A DNA stretch of 64,000 bases from Erwinia_E haradaeae_G (GCF_900698955.1 NZ_LR217720.1:248001-312000), one strand, 5' to 3'; numbered from the stretch's first letter, positions 40,453 to 51,749 are shown. Numbers and translations: made by a program. Notes: generated by a model from the letters alone, not told the origin.

Positions 40453-40894
40453 TATAATCATTGTGGTGGTAGTACATGCACTTTATACATTGCATTTATA
40501 ATCACATTGTGTAAGTGCATCGCATCTTCACCTTTACCAACAAGATAACACTGAAATGATGATTACATGCGGATAGGTTATAATGATATAATGTAATATG
40601 TCTTCCAGGTCTTGGAGTACATGTGAGAATTGCAAGTGTGAGCACAACATGATGTTTGGTTCATAGAAGAGCAAATGTACATGTGATAATGATATAGCTA
40701 TATAGTATAATAAAGTAATCTATGAACAGGAAATTCGTGCTTACCTGTATCCATATTCTATTGTTACCTCCTAATTATTATTTGTAATGATGTTTCAATC
40801 AATGGACTAAGTTGGTATGTCATTGCATATATTTATATATCGCTATCATAATTTTATATTCAGTTTTTCCAAACGGGCCTATAAAGGGATTTTT
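40453..40894. other. 0.44-kb spacer between pgm and rluB
   Basis: AT-rich, nothing recognisable. An upstream extension of the rluB frame to 40817 has no family counterpart. Confidence 0.7.
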
Positions 40895-41689
40895 ATGAGC
40901 GAAAAATTACAAAAATTTTTAGCACGTTTTGGGTGTGGGTCGCGACGTGAAATAGAAAGAATGATTCAAGCTGGACGTATTAGTATTAATGGTAAGTTAT
41001 CCCGTTTGGGAGAGAGAGTACAGTGGAACCCGACACTGCATATTTACATAGATGATCAGTTGATAGTATGTACTGATGTATTTTGTACAAAATGTCGCGT
41101 CATAGCTTACTATAAAATAGAGGGAGAGTTATGCAGTCGTCATGACCTGCACAGACGGGCTACGGTATTTGATCATTTACCGCCATTACATACAGAACGT
41201 TGGGTTTCTGTGGGTCGTTTAGATATAAATACTGGAGGTTTACTACTATTTACTACTGATGGTCAATTAGCCCATCGCTTAATGCATCCGCGTTACAAGG
41301 TGGAAAGAGAGTATGCAGTACGGGTGTTTGGGTTTGTTAACGATAAGTGTATTAATCTTCTGCGTAATGGCGTGATGTTAGATGATGGGTTAGCGTATTG
41401 TACAGCCTTGAAGTTTGCCGGTGGATTAGGAATGAATCGGTGGTATCATATGACTGTACTAGAAGGTAGAAATCGAGAAGTGCGCCGCTTGTGGGAAGCT
41501 ATAGGTGTAAAGGTGAGTCGTCTGATACGCATACGCTATGGGGATGTAGTATTACCGAAAAACCTAGTACGTGGATGTTGGAGGGAACTTGATTTACTTT
41601 CTGTGAACTCTCTGCGTCATCGAGTAGGATTGGCTTTGCAGACGGACGCTCGGAAATATAAAACGTGTGTAAAAAATACAACATTATAA
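40895..41689 (+). CDS. rluB: 23S rRNA pseudouridine synthase RluB
   Basis: 264 residues from the chosen start (E. coli 291). MSEKLQKFLARFGCGSRREI matches the E. coli N terminus, and AAAGGGA precedes this ATG; an upstream start at 40817 would add 26 unmatched residues. The S4-like RNA-binding domain (about 1-60) precedes the RsuA-type catalytic domain with GRLDINTGGLLLFT (catalytic Asp110) and EGRNREVRRLWEAIG. It modifies U2605 of 23S rRNA. The basic, low-complexity C-terminal tail of E. coli RluB is missing. Confidence 0.94.
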   Translation: MSEKLQKFLARFGCGSRREIERMIQAGRISINGKLSRLGERVQWNPTLHIYIDDQLIVCTDVFCTKCRVIAYYKIEGELCSRHDLHRRATVFDHLPPLHTERWVSVGRLDINTGGLLLFTTDGQLAHRLMHPRYKVEREYAVRVFGFVNDKCINLLRNGVMLDDGLAYCTALKFAGGLGMNRWYHMTVLEGRNREVRRLWEAIGVKVSRLIRIRYGDVVLPKNLVRGCWRELDLLSVNSLRHRVGLALQTDARKYKTCVKNTTL

Positions 41690-41740
41690 GAAGAAAATTA
41701 AAATGTTCCGTCATAACAGTTTTTTTATTTCTGCTGCATG

Positions 41741-41763
41741 ATTCTCTATGTTGAGAAGAGAAT
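41741..41763. terminator. Hairpin between convergent rluB and galU
   Basis: ATTCTCT and AGAGAAT form a 7-bp stem with a 9-base loop in the 95-base convergent spacer. No T run follows on either strand, so this is a weak candidate. Confidence 0.3.
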
Positions 41764-41784
41764 TAAAGATTTATCGTTGCATGG

Positions 41785-42684
41785 TTAACATTGTGTGCTA
41801 TGCAACCAAGCTTGGAATTTATTACCTAGTAGTTTATGATGCATGCTATATTTAAAGAACGCTTGCATGTAACCAAGTTTATCGCCGCAGTCATAGCTTT
41901 CACCTTTTAGAAAATAAGCTTCTGTTTTTTCTTGTTTTATTAGCAAGGCAATGGCATCTGTTAATTGAATTTCTCTATTTCTCCCTGGAGTGATTTGAGT
42001 CAGTAACGGCCATATTTTTGCAGAAAGTACATAGCGACCTACTATTGCTAGATTGGATGGTGTTTTGTGTTGGATAGGTTTTTCTATAACATCAACTATA
42101 GTGGAATGGTTAGCTGGTTTGAATTGATTATCTAAACAATGAACTACGCCATAATTTGTGACATCATTGACTGGTTTAACCATGATTTGACTATAATGGG
42201 TTTGATTAAATCTTTTTATCATTGCGGCTAGGTTATCTTGTGATAGATCAGATGTGTATTGGTCTAGCACAACATCTGGTAAAATGATAGTCACCGGATT
42301 ATATCCAATGATTGGCCATGCACAACTTAAGGCGTGGCCAAGTCCTTGTGCTAGCTCTTGCTGAACTTGCATAATGGTAACATATGGTGGACAGATAGAC
42401 TGTATGTCTTTTAGTATTTTTTGTTTTTTCCGTTTTTCTAAAATGGTTTCTAATTCAATGTTAGAATCAAAGTATTGTCTAATAGATTTTTTAGAGGAAT
42501 TTGTTACTAAAACAATGTCATGGATACCAGCAGAAATACACTCATGCACAACATATTGAATTAATGGTTTATCTACCAGTGGTAGCATTTCCTTTGGGAC
42601 CTCTTTTGTTACAGGCAACATACGTGTCCCGAAACCAGCAACGGGGATTACTGCTTTCATTATATTTGAATGACGGGTAGACAT
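41785..42684 (-). CDS. galU: UTP-glucose-1-phosphate uridylyltransferase
   Basis: 299 residues (E. coli 302). It makes UDP-glucose from UTP and glucose 1-phosphate. The nucleotide-binding start KAVIPVAGFGTRMLPVTKEV, PKEMLPLVDKPLIQYVV, ILPDVVLD and VEKP-type VIEKP followed by NLAIVGRYVL are all present, with GESYDCGDKLGYMQAF near the end. It links pgm to UDP-glucose-dependent steps: WaaE glucosylation and, through a UDP-glucose dehydrogenase not in this window, UDP-galacturonate. Convergent with rluB. Confidence 0.97.
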   Translation of the reverse strand: MSTRHSNIMKAVIPVAGFGTRMLPVTKEVPKEMLPLVDKPLIQYVVHECISAGIHDIVLVTNSSKKSIRQYFDSNIELETILEKRKKQKILKDIQSICPPYVTIMQVQQELAQGLGHALSCAWPIIGYNPVTIILPDVVLDQYTSDLSQDNLAAMIKRFNQTHYSQIMVKPVNDVTNYGVVHCLDNQFKPANHSTIVDVIEKPIQHKTPSNLAIVGRYVLSAKIWPLLTQITPGRNREIQLTDAIALLIKQEKTEAYFLKGESYDCGDKLGYMQAFFKYSMHHKLLGNKFQAWLHSTQC

Positions 42685-43149
42685 TACCTAGTTCTCCTTA
42701 TCGACCGTAAATGACCGTAAGTGTGCGTGATTTGATGCATCATCGAAGGAATGTATATGATTTAGTGAGACCGTGGCTGTTAACAGCTACATCATTTAGT
42801 CTATTATACTACTATACTACTATAGTATTAGAACCATAGTATAACTATGAAGAAACTATCTCCTGTTGTGTAGTTTTGTGCATGTCTTGTAAGGTGTATG
42901 GTATATGTATTATATCCCAAGTGTTACTTGTAAGCATATAAGTATATACCACACATAGGATATTTTGAATACATTAAGATAATATAGATAATCTATTGTA
43001 ATAAAGATATAAATTTGCTTAGATGGGTATCTTATATGGGTATCCGTGCAATATAGCTTAGGACGATGATATCAATATTAATTTGTGAGAGATGACATGG
43101 GAATTAGTTCTAGAAATCGAGTATGGAATATTATTTTTAGGAGGGTATC
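42685..43149. other. 0.46-kb divergent spacer between galU and grxD
   Basis: Contains an imperfect short repeat (ATACTACT twice, 42806-42821, ending in the palindrome TACTATAGTA). No gene is visible. The galU and grxD promoters should lie here, but I cannot pick them with confidence. Confidence 0.6.
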
Positions 43150-43485
43150 GTGAATACTGTTGAGATCATTCAACGCCAAATTATAGAAAATCCTATCTTA
43201 CTGTATATGAAAGGTTCTCCTAAATCACCCAGTTGTGGGTTTTCAGCTCAGGCCGTTCAGGCACTAACAGCGTGTGGAGAGCGTTTTGCTTATATAGATA
43301 TCCTGCAAAACCCAGACATTCGTGCGGTACTACCAAAATATGCTAATTGGCCAACTTTTCCTCAGTTATGGGTTTGTGGTGAGTTATGTGGTGGTTGTGA
43401 CATTATTCTCGAGATGTTCCAAAAAGGTGAACTTCAAAAGCTGATTACAGATGCTGCACAAAGAAAATATAATCTTCCGGATTAG
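43150..43485 (+). CDS. grxD: Monothiol glutaredoxin GrxD (Grx4)
   Basis: 111 residues (E. coli 115), starting at GTG with the strong ribosome binding site GGAGGG 5 bases upstream. The CGFS active site starts at Cys29; ILLYMKGSPKSPSCGFSAQA, NWPTFPQLWV and GGCDI are conserved. It binds a glutathione-ligated [2Fe-2S] cluster and passes it on in Fe-S assembly. The C-terminal tail differs (KYNLPD). Confidence 0.97.
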   Translation: MNTVEIIQRQIIENPILLYMKGSPKSPSCGFSAQAVQALTACGERFAYIDILQNPDIRAVLPKYANWPTFPQLWVCGELCGGCDIILEMFQKGELQKLITDAAQRKYNLPD

Positions 43486-43998
43486 GAATTCGAAAGAGGT
43501 ATAGATATAAAAGAATATTTTTTTGTTTTTTTTTGCATTTGGAGCAGCATCAGGATCCAAAGATTATAGTTTAGGGGTTTCGTTTTTATCTGTAAGGTAT
43601 TATCATTATTGTTAGATAATGCCCTCATAATACAATGTTGTGCTGTAGAATTAGCATAGATCGTTTTTATTTAAATTTTTATAATGTATCCAAAGTATAC
43701 AGAGTAAGCCACACCTAACATTGAATGAAAGGGAGCATCTGAACAACGTTCCAATCTTGATAATTCTGAAAACAGATATGGTATAACGAGCGAGAGAGTA
43801 CTAATGACAGATTATGTTTCAATCTTATTTAATGTTTAATCCTTTATGAACCTAGTATGAGATATCATAGAAATATATATTAGAGGTGATCAGTAAGGGG
43901 CTTACATGCATGTACTGTGTATCCAATACACCTCCTTATATATTTTCTATTACTAAAAACCACTTAACAAGGCGTGTAGAGTCAGCGAGGTATAGTTT
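43486..43998. other. 0.5-kb spacer between grxD and pgpC
   Basis: Includes T runs (43518-43534). No recognisable gene; E. coli has tadA next to pgpC, but no HAE or PCxxC deaminase motif is visible here. Confidence 0.6.
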
Positions 43999-44640
43999 TT
44001 GATCGCTCATCCTAAGCGACGTATTGTTTTTTTTGATCTTGATGGTACTTTGCATCAACAGGATATATTTAGTGCATTTATATACTGGTTATTATGGCGG
44101 CATATGTTAAATATTTTTGTACTTTTACCATTGTTGCCTTTTGTTGGAGCTGGACTACTCATCCAGGGTCGTACAACGCGTTGGCCTGTTAGTGTAGTGT
44201 TATGGTCAGTGACTTTTGGTCATAGTGAGTCTATGTTGTTGAAGCGAGAAAAGCAATTTACTTGTTGGTTCTGCAAACGCTTAACGCCTTTTCAAGTAGT
44301 GCGTCAACGACTCATAGAATATTTGCAATATGATAATACTGATGTCTGGTTAATTACTGGCTCACCAAAATCCTTAGTAGAAATGGTTTATTGTGACACG
44401 ATTTTTTTTCCGCGCGTTATGCTGATTGCTAGTCAGATGGCGCGAGCTTATGGAGGTCGTATACTAATTACAAGGTGTGTGGGAGATGAAAAAGTTAAAC
44501 AATTAATTAAGCGAATCGGGGAGCCCTTACAACTAGAAAGCGGATATAGTGATAGCCAGCAAGATGATCCTCTTTTATTTTTTTGTCAGCATCGTTTTCG
44601 TGTTACTCAATTTGGAGAGATTCAAGTTTTAGAATACTAA
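43999..44640 (+). CDS. pgpC: Phosphatidylglycerophosphatase C (YfhB)
   Basis: 213 residues (E. coli 211) from a TTG start with GAGG at 43987-43990. It is a HAD-family phosphatase with FFDLDGTLHQQD at the N terminus, membrane segment(s) around residues 35-55, WLITGSPKSLVEMVY in the middle and SGYSDSQQDDPLLFFC near the end. It dephosphorylates phosphatidylglycerophosphate to phosphatidylglycerol. Since pgpA appears dead after thiL, this may be the main PGP phosphatase of the cell. Confidence 0.93.
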   Translation: MIAHPKRRIVFFDLDGTLHQQDIFSAFIYWLLWRHMLNIFVLLPLLPFVGAGLLIQGRTTRWPVSVVLWSVTFGHSESMLLKREKQFTCWFCKRLTPFQVVRQRLIEYLQYDNTDVWLITGSPKSLVEMVYCDTIFFPRVMLIASQMARAYGGRILITRCVGDEKVKQLIKRIGEPLQLESGYSDSQQDDPLLFFCQHRFRVTQFGEIQVLEY

Positions 44641-47611
44641 GTAACATAAGTACTATAATCACGTATTTACGGACTGTTTCTGTATGTATAATTTTTACGC
44701 GTGTTATCTTTCAAATGCAGATCATTTAACCCTTACAAGTGATCATAACTTGAAAGAATAGTTAGTTGTCTTTTTTAGAATAACCAATGCTATGTTTTTA
44801 AAATTTTATAAGGTATAAGGAAAAGAGTGCGTAATATTGAACATATTGCAAATCAATAAAATTAAAATTTGATTTATATTTCACACATGCAATATTTTTA
44901 TTACATTTTTACATATAGATAAAGACACTGGCAATATTATTGCATATATTTTGAATATTTTATTATTGCATAATTACTGATATTAAAGTAGAGCATTTCT
45001 TAAAAAGAAATTTTTAAAAAAATAAATTGTTTTTATAAGATGATGTATTTTATTATTAATCATACATGATGGTATAGTAGATATAAGATAGGCGGTCAAA
45101 TGAAGTCATAATTTAAATAATTATTGTGTTTTTATAGGCTTGTAGTAATCTAGTGCTCACTAGATTTAGTATACGATAGTGAAATATTAGCATGTTAGGT
45201 ATCAGTATAAAATATTGTGGATTTTACATAGCTCATCATAATCTTTTCTACTTATAATATATTATATAATAAGTAAAAACATATTGGAGTATCATATTTT
45301 ATATTAAATGATTTTTTGTATATAAAATATAATAATTAAGAGTGATTGACAATCACTTCCCTGTACCAACCGTCCTATATTAGCAGGATTTTATTTTTAT
45401 CTATCCATTCACGCTTCTCCAATTTTCATCATATACTATTTTTGTACATTTTTACATTGATGTTCTATATGATGTCACGTCATATGTGACAACATATCGT
45501 ATGATGTATTCAGGACGATCACAAGGTTTAGTTCAGTTATATGCTATTTTATGCAGGGGTTGTATTCAAACTTTTTACCATTTTGGAGATTGTTTAGGAA
45601 AAGTAAGTCGATAGAGGTTAGTTGTAATAATAATGATTTATTCGCAGTTTTTGCCCATATTGAGATACTAGAAGTGCAGCATGAAGTACAGCATATCGCA
45701 TTTTATCTATACCACGCCTATTCTACTTTGTAGCATATGGCTTAATGGTAAGGTGATGAAGATCATATACATGTATTCAGCCTATATGTATGATTATTAT
45801 TATTTAAGATGTATACGATCTGACAAAGATACGCTATATAATAAAAATTTTCATATGTGCCTGAGATTCATACAGAAAAGGTTAATTTTTATTTATTACT
45901 ATAGGAAGTAAAATATATAGATATTAAAAATATTAATGTTTTATACTATGAGTTAGTTTATTTTATTATCTCTATTTCATTAGTTTTTCTATCGATTACA
46001 CAGGATTCTTATATTCTTGTTAGATTTTATCAGGATATATATCTATAAGATATTATGCTTTGAATAGCACAAAATATTATGTGTTATTTTATTAATATTT
46101 GCAGATAAATTGAGATAATATCTATCTTATTTTTATAGTAATAGTCAAAATAAATACTTTACTATATTCTGTCCTGATTTTTTTATTTATGTATAATATA
46201 TAATTATGCAATTATTCGGAGATTCCAGTATTTTATTTTTATAATAAGAGGTATATTATTAATATATATTAAACTCGCTATATACACTTGTGAACGTGAA
46301 AAATATGCTTGTTTATCATAATCAGTACTCAAGACGCATAGACATGTATAAATACTGTACTAGAAGTAACAATAATATACTCTGATACTAGAGTATCATC
46401 ATATTTTATGTGTATAAGTAATGTTGATGAAGAAGTAAGGTTTATATTTAAATTTATGTTATTATTTTATGTGAATATCGATCATGTATAAGATATGAGT
46501 GAAGAGCATAATTTTATGATAGTGAACTAAGAGTTACATAATGCATAGCACAAAGAACAGTAAGTGTAATCATAGCCGATATAAAAATATGTAACAATTG
46601 TTTTTGTAGGTGTAAACTATAGAGTTTTATATATAAAATACGTTATTTTCTTGTAATAAAAGGATTCAGTTTAATAAGGGAGGGGGTTTATTGCATGTTA
46701 AAGGACCATCGGTACTATAATATTAGTGCGTACATTTGCAAGCAATGTATTATATTGTTTTTTAAAAGATATCCGTAATATACGATAGCATTAATATAGA
46801 AAATAATATAAAACGTAGTAATATGTTGATCATCATCACTATATTTTCCAATAGAATGAGGTATGTGTGATGGTATTTAAATATACTTGTATGCCAATAC
46901 AAGCCAAAAAATCCATGAGGTAAGAAAACAATAGTATATGCTTAATGAATTTATTGTAGTGCATAAATGTACGGATATGCTTGTAGTATTTTAATACATG
47001 GTCTCATTATGGTACATCAATAATAATACGATGTTACATTATATATACGAAGATCTTGTAGACATGTCAATACTTTATGCACTACATATTAATCATCTTT
47101 GGAGGTAAATGAGAAGTGTTAACGATCTATCTTAATATTATTATATTCTATTAACGCAGAGAGTTTTATAGTAAATATTAGAGATAGTTATGACAGGTAT
47201 ATTGTTTTATGTTAATTGCTACAATATTTTTAATATTTCCATTAAGATATGGACTGGAGATAGACTCATATATGCAAGATATCTCTCGAATACTCACTTT
47301 GTATCAACGTTTCCTTGTGGTATTACTATCATCTTAGAGTATATTTTTAGTAGCGTAAACTAAGAAATATTATAATAGTTTGTATTAGCACCATAGAAAA
47401 ATGATACGTACTACTTGGTCTTGATTTACAATGTTATTATGAAAATAATAAATGAATATAAGAAATCTACTTTATTTCTATATTTTATGATATAATTTAT
47501 GCTATATGATTTAGCCACCAAAGATTTCATGTATTTAATATAGCAAGTATAATACTATTAGTTTTGTGTATGAGTATCTTGTATTTTACTGAAAGAGGCT
47601 TGGTGTAATCT
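44641..47611. other. 3-kb AT-rich gene desert
   Basis: The largest spacer of the window. Frames of 60-76 codons at 45551-45733 and 45681-45911 overlap each other and match nothing known. A small hairpin AGTGATT-GAC-AATCACT lies at 45341-45357 next to a GC-richer patch (about 45341-45430). In E. coli dgkA and lexA lie beyond plsB; I cannot recognise either. Probably several fully eroded genes. Confidence 0.6.
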
Positions 47612-50056
47612 ATGTTCATTGGTGGTCGCTCAGGTCATTTTTTCTTTAATAAATTGATTCAAATTTTTGTGCATAGTCAGATTTTCCCCAATAATGTAAT
47701 TTCCACACTTGATATTGATATAACTCGCCCTATGATGTACCTCCTTCTTGATCACTCCAAGATTGATCTGTTTACATTACGAGAACAATGTCTTCAAATA
47801 GATTTACCTGATCCACTAGAACCTCTGGATATTTTTGGACACACTTTTCCGCATTATATGTATCTTCAGGATTTTATCACCACTTGTGCTGCTCGTGTGG
47901 TGAAATTGTCATCACTTAAAATATTAAATGATATCGTAGTTTTACATGATTGTTATTCTGAACTTGATATTCAAGTAGTCCCTGTTTCAATAATATTTGG
48001 GCGCTTTCCTGGTCGAGAAAGACATACGACTTCTAGGACTAAGAGATATTTAGAATTATTTGGGTTCTATAAATTTTTTTCAGTATGTTTCTGGGGTCGA
48101 GATAGTGTAATACGTTTTTTACCAAAAATATCAATACGTGATATAATAATTAAACATGGGTATAACAGCGACATTATCAATAAATTAATCCGTGTAGCTC
48201 ACATATATTTTATCCGAGAGCGTGTAGTAACTGTAGGCCCACATCTATTAGCACGTCGTGATTTGTTGGAAAAATTATTAAAGTCTAAGGTGATCATTCA
48301 TGTCATCCGAGAAGAAGCAAATAAAAAACATATTTCTCCAAAAATCGTTCAAAAAAATATTTTATTTTTAATAAAAGAGATTAGTGCAAATTTCTCCTGT
48401 ATAGCAATTTATTTTACAGATTATCTGATGAGTTGGGTGTGGAGAAAACTTTATCAGGGTATTAAGATTCGTGGTAGTCAGAGTGTCCTGCAGTTATCTC
48501 AAAGTGGACATACTATTGTGTATGTACCTTGCCATAGAAGCCATATGGATTATTTGTTACTTTCTTATATTCTCTATCATCAAGGGTTGTTTTTGCCTCA
48601 TATTGCTGCTGGTATTAACTTAAATTTTTGGCCAGTAGGCATGATTTTCCGTTATTTAGGAGCATTTTTTATTCGACGTGAATTTAGGTGTAATAAATTA
48701 TATTCGATGGTTTTTCGTGAATATCTAGGAGAGCTATTGCAGCGTGGTCATTCAGTCGAATATTTTATAGAAGGCGGGCGTTCGCGTAGTGGGTATCTAA
48801 GATCTCCTAAAACTGGTATGCTTTTAGTCACTTTGCAGTCTATGTTACGTGCAGGTCATCGTCCAATTTCTCTAGTGCCTATTTATATCGGTTATGAACA
48901 TATCATTGAAGTAAGCGCGTATACAAATGAATTACGTGGTGCCACTAAGAAGAAAGAGGGGTGTATATCCATGGTGCGTGGATTAGGTCGTTTACGTAAT
49001 TTTGGTCAAAGCTATATAAATTTTGGAAAGCCATTATCATTAGTGAATTATCTGGATCAGCGCATACCAGAGTGGCGTGAGTGTATTAATCAAAACTCTT
49101 TGCAACACCCATTTTGGCTTACCCCAGTTGCACATAATATTGCACAAGAGATCATGATACGTATTAATAACGCAGCAGCAGCAAATGCCATTAACTTATC
49201 TGTGACTGCGGTGTTAGCGTCTCAGGAACATTCTTTAAGTCGTCAACAATTAACTAAACAACTAGAGTGTTACTTAGATTTATTACACAATGTACCTTAT
49301 TCGCCCGATGCTACCATACCAGATATGTCCGCTCAAGAATTGATAGAACATGCATTGCGCATGAAAAAACTTACATTACAAAAAGATAGTCTAGGTCAGG
49401 CGGTTATTCTGCCGAGAGAGTCTGTGAGGTTGTTGTCCTATTATCGTAATAATATTTACCATATGTTGGTAATACCATCATTGATTGCCACTATTATCAT
49501 AAAGCACAAAAAAGTAAATCGCATTGAGTTATGTCGTCAAGTTAGTATTCTCTATCCTATGTTAAAAAACGAACTATTCCTACGTTGGCAGTTAGATGAG
49601 TTACCTGACGTACTGGATCTTTTAGTATCTGAACTAGTACGTCAAGAATTAGTTAGAGAAGATCAAGGCGTTATTAATGTGAGAGAGGGTGGTAGCGATC
49701 AATTAACATTATTAGCTGCAGGTATATGCGACATTTTACAGCTGTACACTATTATTTTCTCAATTTTGATGCATTATCCCAACATTACTCGTAAATGTCT
49801 TGTAAAAAAGAGTAGCATTATAGTACAAATTCTTTCTGTTTTGTGCTGTATGCGTGCTTTAGATTTTTGTGATCAGAGTCTGTTAACGTCTATAATTTGT
49901 GCAATATACGATGCAGGATATATAAAAGATTCCATAGGGTCTAATGATATACAGGAGATGCATACTCAAAATATTTGTATTGTTCTTTTTGATCTGGTAT
50001 CACAGGATGTGAGAATGGCGATTGAAAGCGCAGTTAGACGTGATGCACATCTATAG
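47612..50056 (+). CDS. plsB: Glycerol-3-phosphate 1-O-acyltransferase
   Basis: 814 residues (E. coli 807). A membrane enzyme, it acylates glycerol 3-phosphate in the first step of phospholipid synthesis. The acyltransferase motif HRSHMD (His308, Asp313) lies in YVPCHRSHMDYLLLSYI; GAFFIRR, EGGRSRSG and PIYIGYEHI follow in the usual order. The N-terminal 130 residues and C-terminal 120 are diverged but collinear. There is no strong ribosome binding site near the ATG. It is isolated between a desert and uge. Confidence 0.97.
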   Translation: MFIGGRSGHFFFNKLIQIFVHSQIFPNNVISTLDIDITRPMMYLLLDHSKIDLFTLREQCLQIDLPDPLEPLDIFGHTFPHYMYLQDFITTCAARVVKLSSLKILNDIVVLHDCYSELDIQVVPVSIIFGRFPGRERHTTSRTKRYLELFGFYKFFSVCFWGRDSVIRFLPKISIRDIIIKHGYNSDIINKLIRVAHIYFIRERVVTVGPHLLARRDLLEKLLKSKVIIHVIREEANKKHISPKIVQKNILFLIKEISANFSCIAIYFTDYLMSWVWRKLYQGIKIRGSQSVLQLSQSGHTIVYVPCHRSHMDYLLLSYILYHQGLFLPHIAAGINLNFWPVGMIFRYLGAFFIRREFRCNKLYSMVFREYLGELLQRGHSVEYFIEGGRSRSGYLRSPKTGMLLVTLQSMLRAGHRPISLVPIYIGYEHIIEVSAYTNELRGATKKKEGCISMVRGLGRLRNFGQSYINFGKPLSLVNYLDQRIPEWRECINQNSLQHPFWLTPVAHNIAQEIMIRINNAAAANAINLSVTAVLASQEHSLSRQQLTKQLECYLDLLHNVPYSPDATIPDMSAQELIEHALRMKKLTLQKDSLGQAVILPRESVRLLSYYRNNIYHMLVIPSLIATIIIKHKKVNRIELCRQVSILYPMLKNELFLRWQLDELPDVLDLLVSELVRQELVREDQGVINVREGGSDQLTLLAAGICDILQLYTIIFSILMHYPNITRKCLVKKSSIIVQILSVLCCMRALDFCDQSLLTSIICAIYDAGYIKDSIGSNDIQEMHTQNICIVLFDLVSQDVRMAIESAVRRDAHL

Positions 50057-50253
50057 AGTTTTTCTTTTATGATTTACATGCGCAGGTATTTTAAAGAAAT
50101 TTTAATAATCTTATATCGAATACAAAGTTTTTTAGATGGCAAATGGACTGTATAATATAGTAAAATTATTTTTTAATCATGCACAATCATCGTAGTTTCC
50201 ATCCTATGTAATATGGTGGGGTATCTTTTGCAATCTATCTTGATGAGGATAAT

Positions 50254-51279
50254 ATGAAATTTTTAGTTACTGGTGTAGCAGGATTTATTGGTTTTCACGT
50301 CACTAAGCATCTTCTTGAAGATGGTGATGAAGTGATTGGACTGGATAACTTAAATAACTATCATCAAGATATACATTTAAAAATGGCTCGTTTAAAAATT
50401 ATTAGTGACTATAATAATTTTACTTTTATTAAAGAAGATATCGCGAATCGTGAGGTGATTATAGATTTATTTCGAGTTCATATGGTGCAGCGTGTTATAC
50501 ATTTAGCCGCCCAGGCAGGTGTGCGTTATTCCCTTGAAAATCCTTTTCTTTATGTTCACGCTAATCTTGTAGGGTATTTGAATATTTTAGAGGGTGCTCG
50601 TCAATATCACGTTGAACACATTCTATATGCCTCCTCTAGTTCAGTATATGGCTTAAATCATAAAATGCCATTCTCTGTAAACGATGACACAACTCACCCC
50701 CTTTCTTTATATGCAGCTACTAAAAAATCGAATGAGTTGATGTCCCACTCCTACTCTCATTTATATGGTATCCCTACTACTGCTTTGCGTTTTTTTACTG
50801 TATATGGCCCATGGGGGCGCCAAGATATGGCGTTATTTAAATTTATTCAATCTATTCTTTTAGATGAAGCGATCAGTATATATAATTATGGACAGATGGA
50901 GCGTGATTTCACTTATATTGATGATGTAGTAGAGGCGATTATGGCATTGCATCACATAATCCCAACGATAGATAAAGAGTGGGTAGCTGAAAATGGCCAG
51001 TTGTCTAGTAGCACAGCACCTTACCGGGTTTATAATATTGGAAGGGGCCAACCGGTGACATTAATGACTTATATTATGGCGTTAGAAAATGCATTAGGAA
51101 AAGTTGCAACTATTAAGATGTTACCACGACAACCTGGTGATATGATTGCAACTAGCGCAGATATTAGTAGTTTAATTCGGGTCATTGGTTTTCAACCATT
51201 AACTTCAGTGGAAGAAGGTGTGCGCCGTTTTGTAAAATGGTATCAGGAATTTTATGCAAGCAACATACACACCTCATAA
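50254..51279 (+). CDS. uge: UDP-glucuronate 4-epimerase (short-chain dehydrogenase family)
   Basis: 341 residues. The Rossmann motif GVAGFIG is at residues 7-13, Ser128-130 and the catalytic pair Tyr153/Lys157 (YAATK) are in place, and RDFTYIDDVVEAI and PGDM near the end are typical of the GalE-like UDP-glucuronate 4-epimerases (Uge, also called GlaKP or WbnF-like). It would convert UDP-GlcA to UDP-GalA, the donor for WabG. GAGG lies 9 bases before the ATG. A broader UDP-sugar epimerase role cannot be excluded; the presence of wabG favours UDP-GalA. Confidence 0.85.
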   Translation: MKFLVTGVAGFIGFHVTKHLLEDGDEVIGLDNLNNYHQDIHLKMARLKIISDYNNFTFIKEDIANREVIIDLFRVHMVQRVIHLAAQAGVRYSLENPFLYVHANLVGYLNILEGARQYHVEHILYASSSSVYGLNHKMPFSVNDDTTHPLSLYAATKKSNELMSHSYSHLYGIPTTALRFFTVYGPWGRQDMALFKFIQSILLDEAISIYNYGQMERDFTYIDDVVEAIMALHHIIPTIDKEWVAENGQLSSSTAPYRVYNIGRGQPVTLMTYIMALENALGKVATIKMLPRQPGDMIATSADISSLIRVIGFQPLTSVEEGVRRFVKWYQEFYASNIHTS

Positions 51280-51644
51280 GAGTATAGCAGTGGCATTTAT
51301 TCAGTAATCGACATATAGATTGCTAAAATACTCTATGTAGAAGATGCGACCAGTCGTATGTTTCATGATATATTAAGAGGTCGTATTGTATGGTTCACAG
51401 AAGTACTCACTCTATTTCTATTCATGATGAGGATGAGTTAATGCAATATAATGATTTTACAAACATTAATACATAATGCATGATTCATTAATGCAATAGT
51501 AAGATGTTTACTAGACTCTACATGTATGTTTATCTATCAGTATTGTTCTGTCTTTTTGTAATAAAATTATCTACTGCTTAGAGTATGAGTACTATACATC
51601 ATTGATGATCCTACCGTTCTATATATACATTAAATATATTTTTA
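51280..51644. other. Spacer between uge and the nrdR fossil
   Basis: No gene is recognised. AGAGTAT (51279-51285) and ATACTCT (51335-51341) could close a large loop after uge, but without a T run. Confidence 0.5.
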
Positions 51645-51749
51645 ATAAAAGATACACTTTATATCGTACGTACAGGTAAAAACGTGACGAAGGTAGCATG
51701 TTTAGACTTTGTTAAATTTATAAAGAGTAATGACATAAGTTATATTTAA
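51645..51749 (+). pseudogene. nrdR: Fossil of nrdR (transcriptional repressor of nrd genes), C-terminal remnant
   Basis: Directly upstream of ribD, the enterobacterial position of nrdR, the plus strand reads GKNVTKVACLDFVKFIKSND followed by IS, then TAA. NrdR has [20 protein letters not shown] followed by IKEF: KVA, F, S and DI fall at matching positions. No N-terminal zinc finger (HCPFC...CLVC) is visible. The alignment is by eye; gene order is strong support. Confidence 0.55.
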
